DNA of 64,000 nucleotides from Chitinophagaceae bacterium (GTDB lineage: Bacteria; Bacteroidota; Bacteroidia; Chitinophagales; Chitinophagaceae). A program made the translations under genes and the position numbers. Below are positions 10,001-17,525 of the stretch, piece by piece. The stretch lies in assembly GCA_017307755.1 (NCBI GenBank), contig JAFKGQ010000006.1, positions 62,001 to 126,000 on the forward strand. Reading direction: 5' to 3'. Each line of letters begins with the position of its first letter. Positions within the stretch are counted from its first letter, which is position 1. The notes under the pieces are model-generated. The model was not told the origin of the DNA, ran no database searches, and saw only the letters and a list, made by a program, of their open reading frames with translations.

Positions 10001-10314
10001 TCTTCCAGGTTGGCGCTCGACGGGGAAAGAGAAACATTGACATCGCCGCCGCCCGTCGCCTCCACCTCGCGCACCGCATAACCCGCATAGCTGAATACCA
10101 GCACCGGTCTGCTCACACTTTGCGATATATTCAATAAAAAACTTCCGTCCTCCCGGGTCGTCGTTCCCGTCCGGGTGCCTTTTACAACGACGCTTACGCC
10201 TTGCATCGGCTTGTTCTGTTGATCTGTAACCTTACCTTTCAGGGGAGTTGTCTGGCTGTAGGAGTAGCCGCAAATGGCCAGAAAGACCATTAACCATGGC
10301 AAGTGAAATCTCAT
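7024..10314 (-). CDS. SusC/RagA-family TonB-linked outer membrane transporter
   Basis: The 1096-residue protein has a signal peptide (MRFHLPWLMVFLAICGYSYSQ), a carboxypeptidase-regulatory-like beta sandwich (KGKVTDQQNKPMQGVSVVVKG), a TonB plug (VVDGVPIANNSGEL, IEVLKGPNAAALYGSKAANG) and a beta barrel ending in FGFDLKVSF with a terminal aromatic residue. SusC-type transporters import oligosaccharides using TonB energy. It heads the operon susC-susD-GH99-like-esterase. The 128 bp upstream hold a perfect -7 box (TAGTTTTG on the minus strand) and four 11-bp-period direct repeats that look like an operator. The leader from the predicted start of transcription is about 35 nt. Confidence 0.96.
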   Translation of the reverse strand: MRFHLPWLMVFLAICGYSYSQTTPLKGKVTDQQNKPMQGVSVVVKGTRTGTTTREDGSFLLNISQSVSRPVLVFSYAGYAVREVEATGGGDVNVSLSPSSANLEDAIVVSPLGLTRKLKAVPYASQAVDPNRLTEARDVNIINGLAGKVAGIQVTSTGQPGSSSRLILRGDNSITGNSQPLWVVDGVPIANNSGELAGSGGNLDVGNGAADLNPDDIESIEVLKGPNAAALYGSKAANGAILVTTKKAKYGTDKDLGVTLNQNMMIYRITEFPAYQNVYGEGGGGNLVTNGANIIPGTGAVNMGTSTQSWGAPMLGQPFNSYSGKPLPYGYVPHPGNINDLYKNSLTNISNIAVAKSDAVSSFRASYTFTKSNDVMEKQNQGLRHNFNLYATRKLGNLLTLDFRFLYTAQDWKNRTPRNPANDATSPMAAYIYMPRSTDPSALLPYKDANGNAYRYGAQQDGYENIFWSINENRNEDTRNRYIGGVTATLRLAKFLQFRGQIAGDVLNFTQYTFRNKGGRAGANQFGSYSNDMNNQQNWYYEGLFLFNKSLGEDFSLNAVAGTSLTTFHGIDRAASIATILVPGVAAITNSNGVQTAGESNLNSRQLAVYGSANLGFRDFLFLDVTGRNEWSSTLPPGSWSFFYPSVGGSFLFSQFLTNKSILSYGKLRASWAKVGNGAGIYQLVNTYGYGGLFLNNVSLIYPTTLKNPNLKPEQVVSREVGLDLAFLKNRIQLGMTAYQTTSTNQILTAATPNETGFNSRVVNAGEMRNKGLELSLNATLMQTKDFRWSAFVNWSTNKNEVVSLTPGVTRLQLGQNLGITTNALVGQPFGILMGSSPLMYGDTIMLNGNKSGRVFQVANQVIANPRPKWIGSVGTSAQYKGFDFSVLVTAKVGGSIYCASMGRANFYGNSVASLEGRDAYFFSSFILGENDNERNGIGQTVGAAPTRYWDSTRVKGKRYAHAYFPKLGPNGQPILNKDGNPIPGDPANAWLNPQSIAADNVSNYAKLVTLDATQIRVSELVFGYTFPRAWIGGPSSFIKGARLAFVGRNLWTIHKNVPQGIDPEAALNSTAGAFGIEAGGSFPYAQFGFDLKVSF

Positions 10315-10355
10315 AAATCGCTAGTTTGATAAATGTTAATAAAGAAAAGCTGCAC

Positions 10356-10413
10356 CAAAACTATCCGGGTTACCTTAATTGAACATTAATTAGACCTTAA
10401 CATCTTTATTAAC
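10356..10413 (-). promoter_or_regulatory. susC promoter with four direct repeats of 11/11/12-bp period
   Basis: Seen on the + strand: ACCTTAAT (10372-10379), ACATTAAT (10383-10390), ACCTTAAC (10394-10401) and TTATTAAC (10406-10413). Their TTAA cores start at 10375, 10386, 10397 and 10409. On the minus strand the nearest heptamer TTAAGGT is followed by 8 bp and then TAGTTTTG (10363-10356), a perfect TAnnTTTG -7 box. There is no good -33 TTTG, so activation by a protein bound to the repeats is likely. The same arrangement precedes the GH92 operon. Confidence 0.82.
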
Positions 10414-10441
10414 ATTAAAAAAACATGCAAATATTTAAAGA

Positions 10442-13400
10442 TCAATGCATAAGCGATCCAATCATATTGACAAGCAATTTTCCCGCCACCGGGTCCGTAA
10501 CGCCTTTTTCCAACGATAAGGTCGACAACAACACCCTTCCCTGCCCCTGGTCATGCACTTCCACCACCGTCTCTCCCTGGATGGTTTCCATCTTCCGCAC
10601 CCGCTCCGCCATATCCCCATTGAGATAACCATGTATCCGGACATGCTTCGCCAGCAAAGCCACATGGTCATCCTGCCGCACCCTTAACGCTACACGACAT
10701 ACAGTTGGGATCTCCCGCTTGTCATTGTTGAAATACCGAAGGTCCAAAGGAGCCAATTCGTCAAATACGGGGGACTCCGGGATATCCATATTGGAAATAT
10801 CCCCTTCAGTAGCGACGATCTTCCCCTTGATATACTCCGGGAAAAGTACCGGCGACATCACCCCTTCATGATCCAGCAGCAATACCTTCCCTCCCTTGGC
10901 CATCAACATCCGTATCCCCTGAACCTCGGCCGGATCAAGACTATCCAACCCATTAAAGACATACACATCAGCCGGCTGCTCCAACGCCTCCTTTACCGAG
11001 GCCGCCTGGATATACCCAATATGCAACAGGTCGAATACAGGCCGGATATTTCCTCGGTCTACCAGAACGACCCTTCCACCCCCTGTTACCCTGCACCAGG
11101 CTGGGGATGCCAGCAATACCTTGTATTCATTGGCCGACAGCACAGTTTCACCGCCACGCAACGTCAGCACCAGCTTCGCCTCTACTCGCCCGCCCACCGG
11201 AACCTCACTCCCATTCTCCCCCGTCGCCTCCGGCGCCATGATCTCCGGCTCCACCCACTGTCTGCCCCCATGCGTCACGCCAGGTACGGCAACTTTCCCA
11301 AAAGCCAGCGTCCTTCCTCCCTTATCCACCAGACTCCACCCCAGCTCCGACGCCGGCAGGGCAGCGCCATCCTCCCTATCGTTGACAACACAGACACGCA
11401 CCGGCAGCCGCCTGCCCGTATAAAAATGACGACCCCACAGCTCCGCGCTTACCAGTACAGGTTGCAAGGCCCGCTTCATGGCATCGTACACGGGATAAGG
11501 TTGAAGCCCGTCCGCATCATATACATTACGGAACCAGGTAGCCAGCGAAAAATGAAGGATGCCGGACGTGTGATCCCCCGTCCTGCGCAACGCTTCCGCC
11601 AGCTCCGACGTGATAAAAGCATGCGACTCCAGAAATACGGCAGGGTCGCTGTACTCGTACGCCCAATTACCCACCAATGCCTGCGCCGTCTGATGCACTT
11701 GCGTATAAAATCGCGTGGCGTGTCCCGTCTCTGCATTAGGGTAGCCGGTGGACATCTCCTGGCTGATCAATGGCCGGCCTTCCGTCCTGTTCTCCTGCTC
11801 AAAGGCTCCGTCATAGAATCTAAATAGGGTATAGTCATACCAATTGGGGTACATATGAATATCGTCCATATCCCCGTCATCGATACCGCTCATGAATGCG
11901 GCGCCAAACCGCTTGTCCTTTCCCTTTCGCTTATAATTGGAGTCAAAACACATCGGCCGGGTCGGATCGATAGCACGCATCCTCCGCACAACATCCGAAA
12001 TGATGGTCATCTTCACCTTGGCCCGTTGCAGGTCCGGGTCATTATCGTAGAATTTCATTTCATTATTCACCGTCCAGAAAAGAATGGAAGGATGATTACG
12101 GTATTTTTTCAACAGGGAGAGAAACTCATCCGTCCAGATCCTGATCAGGCTGCTGTCCGGCATGGACGAAGCAAGAAACAGCCAGGACCAAGTGCCTTCA
12201 AAGCTGATACCGACACCCTTCCTGTCAGCCTCATCGATCCATAGCTCATTATACGGTGTGGTATGCGTACGCGTCACTTCGATATTCCCCTCTTTCATGA
12301 CGTCATAAAATTTGCCGGCAAGCTTCCTGTCATTAGGCGCCAGCGCAAAGGGCGTCTGGTTGCCGCCCCGCAGCCAGTATCGTTGTCCATTCAATAATAA
12401 ATATCCTCCCTTTGCTTCAAAAGTCCGGAAACCAGACCGTATCGTCATTTCATCGATCACGCTGGCTCCATCCCGGACATTAAACCTAAAATCATATAGA
12501 TAGGGACACCGGGGCGTCCACAACAACGGATGCAAACCCTTCACCGCATAATGGAAAACCTTCTCCTCACCGGCACGTAAGATGGACGTTCCTACATCCA
12601 CCCCTTCATAAATGACTCCCCCCGCACTGTCCGCGATCCGCGTCCCAAGAGAAAAACTCCTCTCCCGGTCACCGGTATTCCGCACACTCACCTCCATCTC
12701 CGCCCCCGTCAATCCCGGCTTAATAAACACATCGGTGATCTTCAGCGGATCTGTGATCACCAGCGACACGGGCTGCCAGATACCCGCCGGATCGCCGTTG
12801 TAAAATCCATGCGGCAGGTCCTTCAGCATCTTATTGGTCACTTCCACACTGACCGCCACATCCACTACCTTTCCCGCATCTTTTATATCTTTTACAAAGT
12901 CCCGAACGACTTTCACAGCCACCAGGTTCTTCCCCGGCTTGAACAGTTTGCTCCCGTCTACCCTGAATTCGCCAAACATACCCGTATGACTGTCCGCTTT
13001 GACACCATTGATCCAAACCTCACCTACCTTGGATATAGCATCAAACACCAGCTCCAGGTCCTTCCCCTGCGCCTCCCGTGGTAATTCCACCCACTGCCTG
13101 TACCAGGCGGCAGCCGTCTTTTTATAGTCAAAAGTATACGCCTCGCAGCGCTGTGTCTCTTTTCTGAAATACGCATCCGAAGCCCCCTTGGCATGAGAGC
13201 CAAATGTTTCGCCATGCAGCCAGATACGGATAGGGTTCCAAAAATCCGGCACATGCATACAATGCCAGTCATTGTCTTTCCCGTTCGGTGACGGAGCCGC
13301 CCCATCATCCGAAAATTCATACACAGGCTTGAAAAGCCATTCCCCATCCAGCGATACGGTCGTCCGTGCTCCCCGAAGCTCCGGAACCACCACTGGTCGG

Positions 13401-14044
13401 TAGGCGGAGCGCGCTGCACGACGTCGACGCTCCTTATCCACACCCGGAAATACATACTCCTTCACTGTCTCTCCCGCAAAAAGATCCTCCCGTAGTGGTC
13501 GTATCTCCAAACCCTGATACTCCGTGCTTATCCATCCTCCACCCAGCGTCACTCTGCCCGAAGGCGCCAGCTGACTGTTCCTGTCGGTGATATCTATCCG
13601 AGGCAGCCGTTCATCGTTGAGGAATACCCGTATACGGCTGCCACACACCTGTACCCGCAACGTATACCAGGCGCCGGGCACAGGATGAAAGTCCAGGTCG
13701 CGCAAGGCAAGGAATTCATCCGTACCCATATAGCCCAGCCGGCTGAGATAAAGGTTGTTCTGCCGTCCGCCCCGTAGGGCAAGGATATATCGGTTGTTCC
13801 GGTCATACGCCCGGAATCCTGCCCATATCTGCACCTGCTCCCCTCCTTCGGGTGTACGCGCGCGAAAACGCAGCTCGTAATTACGCTGATCCCTGACGCC
13901 CCACGCGGCATACGCATCCTTCGTGGTCAGCACACCGTCTGTCACCTTACAAATCCCCTTACCCACCTTCTCAAATTCCGACATGGATTGGGCCTGCGCA
14001 TACAGGGCCTCCATTGCCAGCAGCAATACCAAAACGATCCTCAT
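10442..14044 (-). CDS. Large exported glycoside hydrolase family 2 enzyme with N-terminal LamG-like domain
   Basis: This 1200-residue protein has a signal peptide (MRIVLVLLLAMEALYAQAQ), then a jelly-roll module of the LamG/3-keto-disaccharide type (about 20-185: DFHPVPGAWYTLRVQV), followed by the GH2 sugar-binding, immunoglobulin-like and TIM-barrel domains (DGEWLFKPVYEF, LVFDAISKVGEVWING). The GH2 acid/base is probably the Glu of FWTVNNEMKF and the nucleophile the Glu of LISQEMSTGYP. A long C-terminal extension follows. GH2 contains beta-galactosidases, beta-mannosidases and beta-glucuronidases; the specificity is not decided here. A beta-mannosidase would fit the mannose theme of the neighbours, but that is inference. 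It is the last gene of operon B, 19 bp after the GH71/99-GH92 gene. Confidence 0.9.
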   Translation of the reverse strand: MRIVLVLLLAMEALYAQAQSMSEFEKVGKGICKVTDGVLTTKDAYAAWGVRDQRNYELRFRARTPEGGEQVQIWAGFRAYDRNNRYILALRGGRQNNLYLSRLGYMGTDEFLALRDLDFHPVPGAWYTLRVQVCGSRIRVFLNDERLPRIDITDRNSQLAPSGRVTLGGGWISTEYQGLEIRPLREDLFAGETVKEYVFPGVDKERRRRAARSAYRPVVVPELRGARTTVSLDGEWLFKPVYEFSDDGAAPSPNGKDNDWHCMHVPDFWNPIRIWLHGETFGSHAKGASDAYFRKETQRCEAYTFDYKKTAAAWYRQWVELPREAQGKDLELVFDAISKVGEVWINGVKADSHTGMFGEFRVDGSKLFKPGKNLVAVKVVRDFVKDIKDAGKVVDVAVSVEVTNKMLKDLPHGFYNGDPAGIWQPVSLVITDPLKITDVFIKPGLTGAEMEVSVRNTGDRERSFSLGTRIADSAGGVIYEGVDVGTSILRAGEEKVFHYAVKGLHPLLWTPRCPYLYDFRFNVRDGASVIDEMTIRSGFRTFEAKGGYLLLNGQRYWLRGGNQTPFALAPNDRKLAGKFYDVMKEGNIEVTRTHTTPYNELWIDEADRKGVGISFEGTWSWLFLASSMPDSSLIRIWTDEFLSLLKKYRNHPSILFWTVNNEMKFYDNDPDLQRAKVKMTIISDVVRRMRAIDPTRPMCFDSNYKRKGKDKRFGAAFMSGIDDGDMDDIHMYPNWYDYTLFRFYDGAFEQENRTEGRPLISQEMSTGYPNAETGHATRFYTQVHQTAQALVGNWAYEYSDPAVFLESHAFITSELAEALRRTGDHTSGILHFSLATWFRNVYDADGLQPYPVYDAMKRALQPVLVSAELWGRHFYTGRRLPVRVCVVNDREDGAALPASELGWSLVDKGGRTLAFGKVAVPGVTHGGRQWVEPEIMAPEATGENGSEVPVGGRVEAKLVLTLRGGETVLSANEYKVLLASPAWCRVTGGGRVVLVDRGNIRPVFDLLHIGYIQAASVKEALEQPADVYVFNGLDSLDPAEVQGIRMLMAKGGKVLLLDHEGVMSPVLFPEYIKGKIVATEGDISNMDIPESPVFDELAPLDLRYFNNDKREIPTVCRVALRVRQDDHVALLAKHVRIHGYLNGDMAERVRKMETIQGETVVEVHDQGQGRVLLSTLSLEKGVTDPVAGKLLVNMIGSLMH

Positions 14045-14063
14045 ATTATATTTGATTTAAACC

Positions 14064-17000
14064 TTACGGCCGGTCGGCGGGATCTCTACCGAAATCTTTA
14101 TTAGGATCCCTCCCCATGGTAAGCACCAGCGCGCCCCCCTTTAAGATATCTTCATGCAGGATATAACTCTTTGTATAACGCTCCCCGTTCAGCGTAGCCC
14201 CTGTCACATATATATCCTCGGGACTGTCCCGCACCACACGTACTTCAAACCTTCGACCCCCATCCAACGCCAGCGTCACCTTATCGAACAAAGGACTCCC
14301 GATGACATATTTCCCCGAAGCAGGGAACACAGGATAAAACCCCATGGAAGAAAAGACATACCATGCCGACATCTGCCCGCAATCCTCATTACCGATGGTC
14401 CCGTCAGGCTGAGCCTGGTAGAACTCTTTTAGGATATAGTGCACCTTCTCCGCCGTCCGCCATTGCTGGCCGGCCGACGCATACAGATAGGCAATATGAT
14501 GGGAAGGTTCGTTCCCGTGTGCATATTGCCCGATAAGCCCCGTCAGATCGCTCAATGTACCCCCATCCGCCGGGGACTGAACAATAAAGAATGAATCCAG
14601 CCTGGTAACAAACATTTTCTCCCCGCCCAACAGGTCCATCAACCCTTTCACATCCTCCGGCACCAGCCATAGATATTGCCAGGCATTACCCTCCGCATAA
14701 TCATGCGCCCAGGGCCGGGTGCTTCGCAAAGGGTCAAAAGGCTGCCGCCAGCTGCCGTCAGATTCCTTCCCTCTAAAAAATCCCACGGCCGGATCATAAT
14801 ACAGCTTATAATTCTGCGCACGCCGGGAGAAATAAGTATAATCCTCCTCCTTGCCCATCTGTTTTGCCATCAGGGCCGTACTGGCATCGCTGATACAATA
14901 TTCCAATGCTTTTGCAACACTCCGGCTCTGCTTGTCGGAAGGTATCCATTGCAGGTTTTTCACATACATCATTCCCAGCGAATCCGATAAAGCAGTCGCC
15001 TTGATGGCGCGAAAAGCCCGTTCTCCATCGTATCCTCTGATACCCTTCAGCCAGGCTTCGGCAATCACCTGCTGGCTGCTGATGCCAACCATGGTGCCCG
15101 TCTCATACCCCATCAAATGCCAGATAGGCAATCTGCCCTGCTGATCATAAATAGCCAGCATCGTCCTGATCATATCATTCACCCGCGCAGGCTGCAGCAG
15201 CGTATACAAAGGATGGACGGCCCGGTAGGTATCCCATAGTGAGAATATCGTATAGTTTGAAAACCCTTGTCCCGCATACACCTTACCATCGGCGCCCCTG
15301 AAATCCCCATTGTAGTCGTTAAAGAGGGAGGGGTCGATCATCGTATGGTACAGAGCCGTATAAAATATCTTCTTATCCACGATATTCTTCGGATCGACCA
15401 GCACCTTCGACAACTCTTTCTCCCACGATGCATCCGCCGTCTGCGCCACCTGCTCAAAATTCCAGCCCGGCAACTCCGCCCCGATATTGGCCAACGCATT
15501 GTCAGCGCTCACGGGCGAAAGGCTCACCTTCAACTCCAAGACCCCGGGCGCCTGCTCAAAATTCATCAGCCCCTTGATCGCCTTGCCCTTTCCTCCTCTT
15601 CCCGTCAGCAGTTGGTCCCCTTCATACACCTGAAAATCCTTTACAGGCAAGGAGGTCCGGATGGCAAACCACACCCGCTGCTCTTTCGCCCATCCTTTAG
15701 AGAACCGGTAGCCCTTAAAGGTTGTGTCATCCGTTTGTTCGATATATGTCTCATACGATTGGTCCTGCACGCCTTCCTTCAGATCCACAATGACATGCCC
15801 CTTCCCTCCTCCCGTAAATCTATACCGGTGTAAAGCCACTCTCTCTGTAGCTGTCAGCTCCACCTGCACCTGGTGATCGTCCAGGACCACCGAATAATAC
15901 CCCGGCCGCACTTTCTCCCGCTGATGAGCATACAGGGAGGCATACCCCGACCGGTGATCCTTCTCCGTACCCTTGTCCGTCCTCACAGCACCCGTATATG
16001 GCATGATAAGAACATCCCCCAGATCGCCAATCCCCGTTCCATTCAGATGCGTATGAGAGAACCCGATGAGGATGCTGTCTCCATAATTATAGCCGGAATC
16101 CCAGTCCCAACCTTTAAAGATATTCATGGGCCCGGGCTGTATCCCGCCAAAAGGCACGCTGGCCCCCACAAACACATGCCCATGACCACCCGACCCGATA
16201 TACGGGTCGACAAAGGACGTCAAACCACCCTTCCCGGCAGACCTCGGCTCGCGGCTCGCCGATCCACCCCCCGGCACATCCTCCGAAAACGGTATCTCCT
16301 TCCGCAGCATCTTCCCCGCATAACCCGTCAGGGTCAGATAATAATCCGAAGGTACATCGTCCTCAAAAGTGACAAAGCTGCTCTCCCCCACCGGCGGGTT
16401 TTTCGAAGCCTTAAGGATCGCCGTCCCCTCATCTACCTCGTCGAACATAGCTACATACAACATCTCCGCACCGGCCCCAATGGCGCCCGCTATTTGCTGC
16501 CAATAAAATTTCCCCCGGTTACGCGGTATCTGGTTCATTGGACTCTTATTGTACATATTGTGCCAGCTGAAGCCGGGGAACACCGTAGGCACATAGTCGA
16601 CCTTGTTTTCTTTGCACCAGGCGATGTCCGCCGGCAGCCTGTCCCTAAAATTCACATATGTCTCCTCGTTATACCTTCCTACAAACCAGGGATGAACAAT
16701 GTCCGCCTTGCGGATCACGTCCAGCAGACGCGGGTCCTTTTCGGTATCCCGCCCCAGGTCCCTCCAATAGGTCGGCACCCCCAGCATAATGCTGCAGCCT
16801 CCATATACAGGATCATGCTGAAGAAAATCCATGATCTTCTCCACCTCTTTCAGTCCATAGGGACGATGGTCGTTGAATCCCACCCCCCAAAGGACCACCA
16901 GCGGTCTGCCCCGGTGATACAGATAGGTTTGCTTCCTGCCCCTGCGCGCCACCTTCAGGTCGTCCACGAGGCTCTTCCAATCCCTGATCACCGTCGTATC

Positions 17001-17513
17001 ATCCCCCTCCCTCATCCCCGAAAAATCATACATGACGGCAATAGCCCGGTGATACTTTTCGGCCGCCTTCAACGCATGTTGTAATACCACATTATTATGA
17101 TGCAGACTCACCGGGCTTTTTACGTTGGAGACAAACCGCTGCACGAACGCTCCATCCACTCCATATTCCTTCATCCATTTAAAATGCAGGTCGGTGGAAG
17201 ACGCATCATAGGAGCTGTATACATAACAAGGCTTCCCATCCTTGTCCACAAAAGGAGTCTTATACGTCTTCTTATATTCGCTCACCTCCGGCCAGATATC
17301 GATCTTACAGGTGCCCGGCTCAAATTTCCCATGGTTGTTATAATGGTTCCAACCCCGGCCCGCACCGTCATCAGGCGCGTTGAACCATCCCTGGTACCCC
17401 GCCATCACCAGCCCCTTATAGGACATAAAGACCGAGGAAGGACTGTACTTCGATTGGGCCCATGCCGCCCTAAGGACAACCAGCGCACCCAGTAAAAGAA
17501 TATATCTCTTCAT
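14064..17513 (-). CDS. Fusion enzyme: GH71/99-like barrel plus GH92 alpha-mannosidase
   Basis: The 1149-residue protein starts with a signal peptide (MKRYILLLGALVVLRAAWAQ). Residues 25-415 form a GH71/99-like domain (KGLVMAGYQGWFNAPDDG, DGAFVQRFVS, AEMLYVAMFDEVDEGTAI), seen in bacterial proteins called GH71/99-like. From about residue 430 the chain is a complete GH92 exo-alpha-mannosidase: DPYIGSGGHGHVFVG, FSHTHLNGTG, the acid Glu in HGNEPSHH and the Asp pair in GNEDCGQMSAWYVFSSM. GH92 enzymes are calcium-dependent inverting alpha-mannosidases. Joining a possible endo-acting alpha-mannan barrel to an exo-mannosidase would let one secreted protein cut and trim the same chain. The gene lies 12 bp after the GH92 gene and 19 bp before the GH2 gene, so it is mid-operon. 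Low-complexity residues near 410-430 look like the linker. Confidence 0.9.
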   Translation of the reverse strand: MKRYILLLGALVVLRAAWAQSKYSPSSVFMSYKGLVMAGYQGWFNAPDDGAGRGWNHYNNHGKFEPGTCKIDIWPEVSEYKKTYKTPFVDKDGKPCYVYSSYDASSTDLHFKWMKEYGVDGAFVQRFVSNVKSPVSLHHNNVVLQHALKAAEKYHRAIAVMYDFSGMREGDDTTVIRDWKSLVDDLKVARRGRKQTYLYHRGRPLVVLWGVGFNDHRPYGLKEVEKIMDFLQHDPVYGGCSIMLGVPTYWRDLGRDTEKDPRLLDVIRKADIVHPWFVGRYNEETYVNFRDRLPADIAWCKENKVDYVPTVFPGFSWHNMYNKSPMNQIPRNRGKFYWQQIAGAIGAGAEMLYVAMFDEVDEGTAILKASKNPPVGESSFVTFEDDVPSDYYLTLTGYAGKMLRKEIPFSEDVPGGGSASREPRSAGKGGLTSFVDPYIGSGGHGHVFVGASVPFGGIQPGPMNIFKGWDWDSGYNYGDSILIGFSHTHLNGTGIGDLGDVLIMPYTGAVRTDKGTEKDHRSGYASLYAHQREKVRPGYYSVVLDDHQVQVELTATERVALHRYRFTGGGKGHVIVDLKEGVQDQSYETYIEQTDDTTFKGYRFSKGWAKEQRVWFAIRTSLPVKDFQVYEGDQLLTGRGGKGKAIKGLMNFEQAPGVLELKVSLSPVSADNALANIGAELPGWNFEQVAQTADASWEKELSKVLVDPKNIVDKKIFYTALYHTMIDPSLFNDYNGDFRGADGKVYAGQGFSNYTIFSLWDTYRAVHPLYTLLQPARVNDMIRTMLAIYDQQGRLPIWHLMGYETGTMVGISSQQVIAEAWLKGIRGYDGERAFRAIKATALSDSLGMMYVKNLQWIPSDKQSRSVAKALEYCISDASTALMAKQMGKEEDYTYFSRRAQNYKLYYDPAVGFFRGKESDGSWRQPFDPLRSTRPWAHDYAEGNAWQYLWLVPEDVKGLMDLLGGEKMFVTRLDSFFIVQSPADGGTLSDLTGLIGQYAHGNEPSHHIAYLYASAGQQWRTAEKVHYILKEFYQAQPDGTIGNEDCGQMSAWYVFSSMGFYPVFPASGKYVIGSPLFDKVTLALDGGRRFEVRVVRDSPEDIYVTGATLNGERYTKSYILHEDILKGGALVLTMGRDPNKDFGRDPADRP

Positions 17514-17525
17514 ACGTTTAATTTA

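Noticed and set aside
10381-10440. Possible CRISPR-like or tandem repeat
   Set aside because: The repeats are short 7-8-bp units at 11-bp steps next to a promoter, with no 20-40-bp repeat/spacer pattern.
10868-11827. 319-codon + strand frame opposite the GH2 gene
   Set aside because: Shadow frame with Arg/Gln-rich composition; the GH2 frame has clear catalytic motifs.
15873-17084. 403-codon + strand frame opposite the GH71/99-GH92 gene
   Set aside because: Long but a shadow of GC-rich coding sequence; composition rich in Arg, His, Ile and Pro, no recognised domain.
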